A stretch of DNA of 13,841 nt from Verrucomicrobiota bacterium. Its GTDB lineage: Bacteria; Verrucomicrobiota; Verrucomicrobiia; Chthoniobacterales; UBA10450. The translations under genes were made by a program, and so were the position numbers. Of the stretch, positions 12,843 through 13,841 are shown one piece after another (positions within the stretch are counted from its first letter, which is position 1; every line of letters starts with the position of its first letter). A model generated the notes under the pieces. It ran no database searches. It saw only the letters and a list, made by a program, of their open reading frames with translations, and was not told where the DNA came from. The stretch is from contig QHOM01000013.1 of the NCBI GenBank assembly GCA_003218785.1, positions 1 through 13,841 of the forward strand, read 5' to 3'.

Positions 12843-13841
12843 TTATCTGTTGAGCAGCAACGAAACCGTGCCGACATAGCCTCCTTCGCCGCCGCTCACG
12901 ACAGCCAGATCAAACCCGCGGCCGAGCTTGAAATCTGCGGCAACCAAACCACTCGGAGCTCCGGCTGCATAAAGACGAAAATCATTCAGCGCACCCCTGC
13001 CATTATTAAGGGCTAGGCCGATACCGGTGTTATTCTCGGTGATGGCCACGTCGCTCTTTCCATCGCCATTGAAATCCGCCGCGACAATCGCGACCGGCTG
13101 AGCCGCAACCGCAAAGTTGACCGCCGGTCGGAAGGAGCCTGTCCCGGTGCCGATAAGTTCACTTACGTCGCTGCTGGTGAGATTAGCCGACACCAGGTCC
13201 AGAACACCGTCGCCGTTTAAGTCCGCAGCCGCGACCGAAATTGGCTTGGTGCCTACGGGATAATTGACGGCTGTAGCGAAGTTGCCCGCACCGTCGCCGA
13301 GTAGTACGCTCACGCTGTTGCTCAGGAAATTGGCCACGGCCAGATCAAGGTTGTCGTCGCCGTTAAAATCGCCGACTGCGATGGAAATTGGGTCGGACTC
13401 GACCGCAAAAACGAGGGGCCCTTGAAACGTGCCATCACCTTGGCCAAGGAACAGGTCGACTGCACCGGCCTCGTTTCCAACCCCGACGACGAGATCAAGA
13501 TTGCCGTCATGATTAAAGTCGGCAACCGAATGCCATTGTTATTTAAGTCGCCGCTTACAATCGAGTGAGGCGTCGGGCCAACCGCAAAGGTTAACGGTGA
13601 ACGTAAGATGCCGGATCCATTCCCAAGGTAAACACTCACCGTGCCATCGTAGCTGTTAGTAGTCGCGACATCCGGTTTACTATCGTTGTTGAAATCAGCT
13701 GACGTAATCAAACTCGGACCGATGCCGGTCGCAAAGCTGCGCGAGCCCCGAAACCGTCCATCCCTTGCGCCGAAAAGCAGACTCACATTGTTACTCAAAG
13801 AGTTAGCTACAATAAGGTCCGGCCTTCCATCATCATCGAGA
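12843..13841 (-). pseudogene. FG-GAP/VCBS repeat protein, frameshifted, 5' end beyond window
   Basis: The gene runs off the right edge, so its start is not seen. It encodes tandem beta-propeller-type FG-GAP/VCBS repeats of roughly 45-55 residues, each with a calcium-loop motif of the form ADFNxDGxxD. Visible copies: LDDDGRPD, ADFNNDSKPD, GDLNNNG, ADFNHDGNLD, GDFNGDDNLD, ADLNGDGVLD, ADFNGDGKSD and a degenerate ADFKLGRGFD. Such proteins are exported and often bind ligands or surfaces. The reading frame changes at about 13532: upstream, one frame ends its repeat at GDLNNNG; downstream, another resumes with HSVADFNHDG. About 40 residues expected between these motifs are missing. The upstream frame continues out of register to a stop at 13322. 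The C-terminal stop is at 12845-12843. A real pseudogene and a repeat-collapse assembly error are both possible. Confidence 0.8.

Overview
The window most likely comes from the chromosome of a soil-type member of the Verrucomicrobiota (Chthoniobacter/Udaeobacter-like). This is an inference from gene content and style: mixed GC, weak Shine-Dalgarno signals, a proline-rich lipoprotein ending in a YVDVSGY...VKDPWTDKIF-type tail, a DsbD plus redoxin pair, and FG-GAP repeat proteins. No rRNA or other taxonomic marker is present. No tRNA, rRNA, CRISPR array or insertion sequence was seen.

Region 1 (1-3641) is a decayed chromosomal integron and the most interesting part of the window. Five gene cassettes lie head to tail on the minus strand: a secretory-lipase-type hydrolase cut by the window edge, a lipocalin-like protein, a two-helix zinc-ribbon membrane protein, an N-terminally anchored protein of unknown function, and a CC0125/CC1285-type lipoprotein. 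Four complete attC sites (105-126 bp) separate them. Each has RYYYAAC-like and GTTRRRY-like end boxes, complementary L''/L' arms, and unpaired extra bases on the L'' side that fix the cassette orientation as minus. At the head of the array is a lone GTTAGAT core site (attI-like). About 80 bp further on, pointing away on the plus strand, is a 51-codon ORF whose residues 16-43 match the N-terminus of integron integrases (IntI). It stops abruptly, so the integrase is a truncated relic and the array is probably immobile in cis (an In0-like or CALIN-like state).

Region 2 (3664-8675) is ordinary chromosome. A GIY-YIG nuclease-domain gene is on the plus strand. A minus-strand block then reads, in transcription order, threonine aldolase, proline-rich lipoprotein, DsbD-family thiol:disulfide transporter and exported redoxin. 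The last two plausibly form one envelope thiol-redox pathway.

Region 3 (8676-12150) holds a 324-bp gap with a long imperfect hairpin, then a bifunctional proline dehydrogenase/delta-1-pyrroline-5-carboxylate dehydrogenase (PutA) on the plus strand, followed by a stem-loop.

Region 4 (12151-13841) holds a small membrane protein, a likely HicB-antitoxin C-terminal remnant, and the 3' part of a frameshifted FG-GAP/VCBS repeat gene that runs off the right edge.
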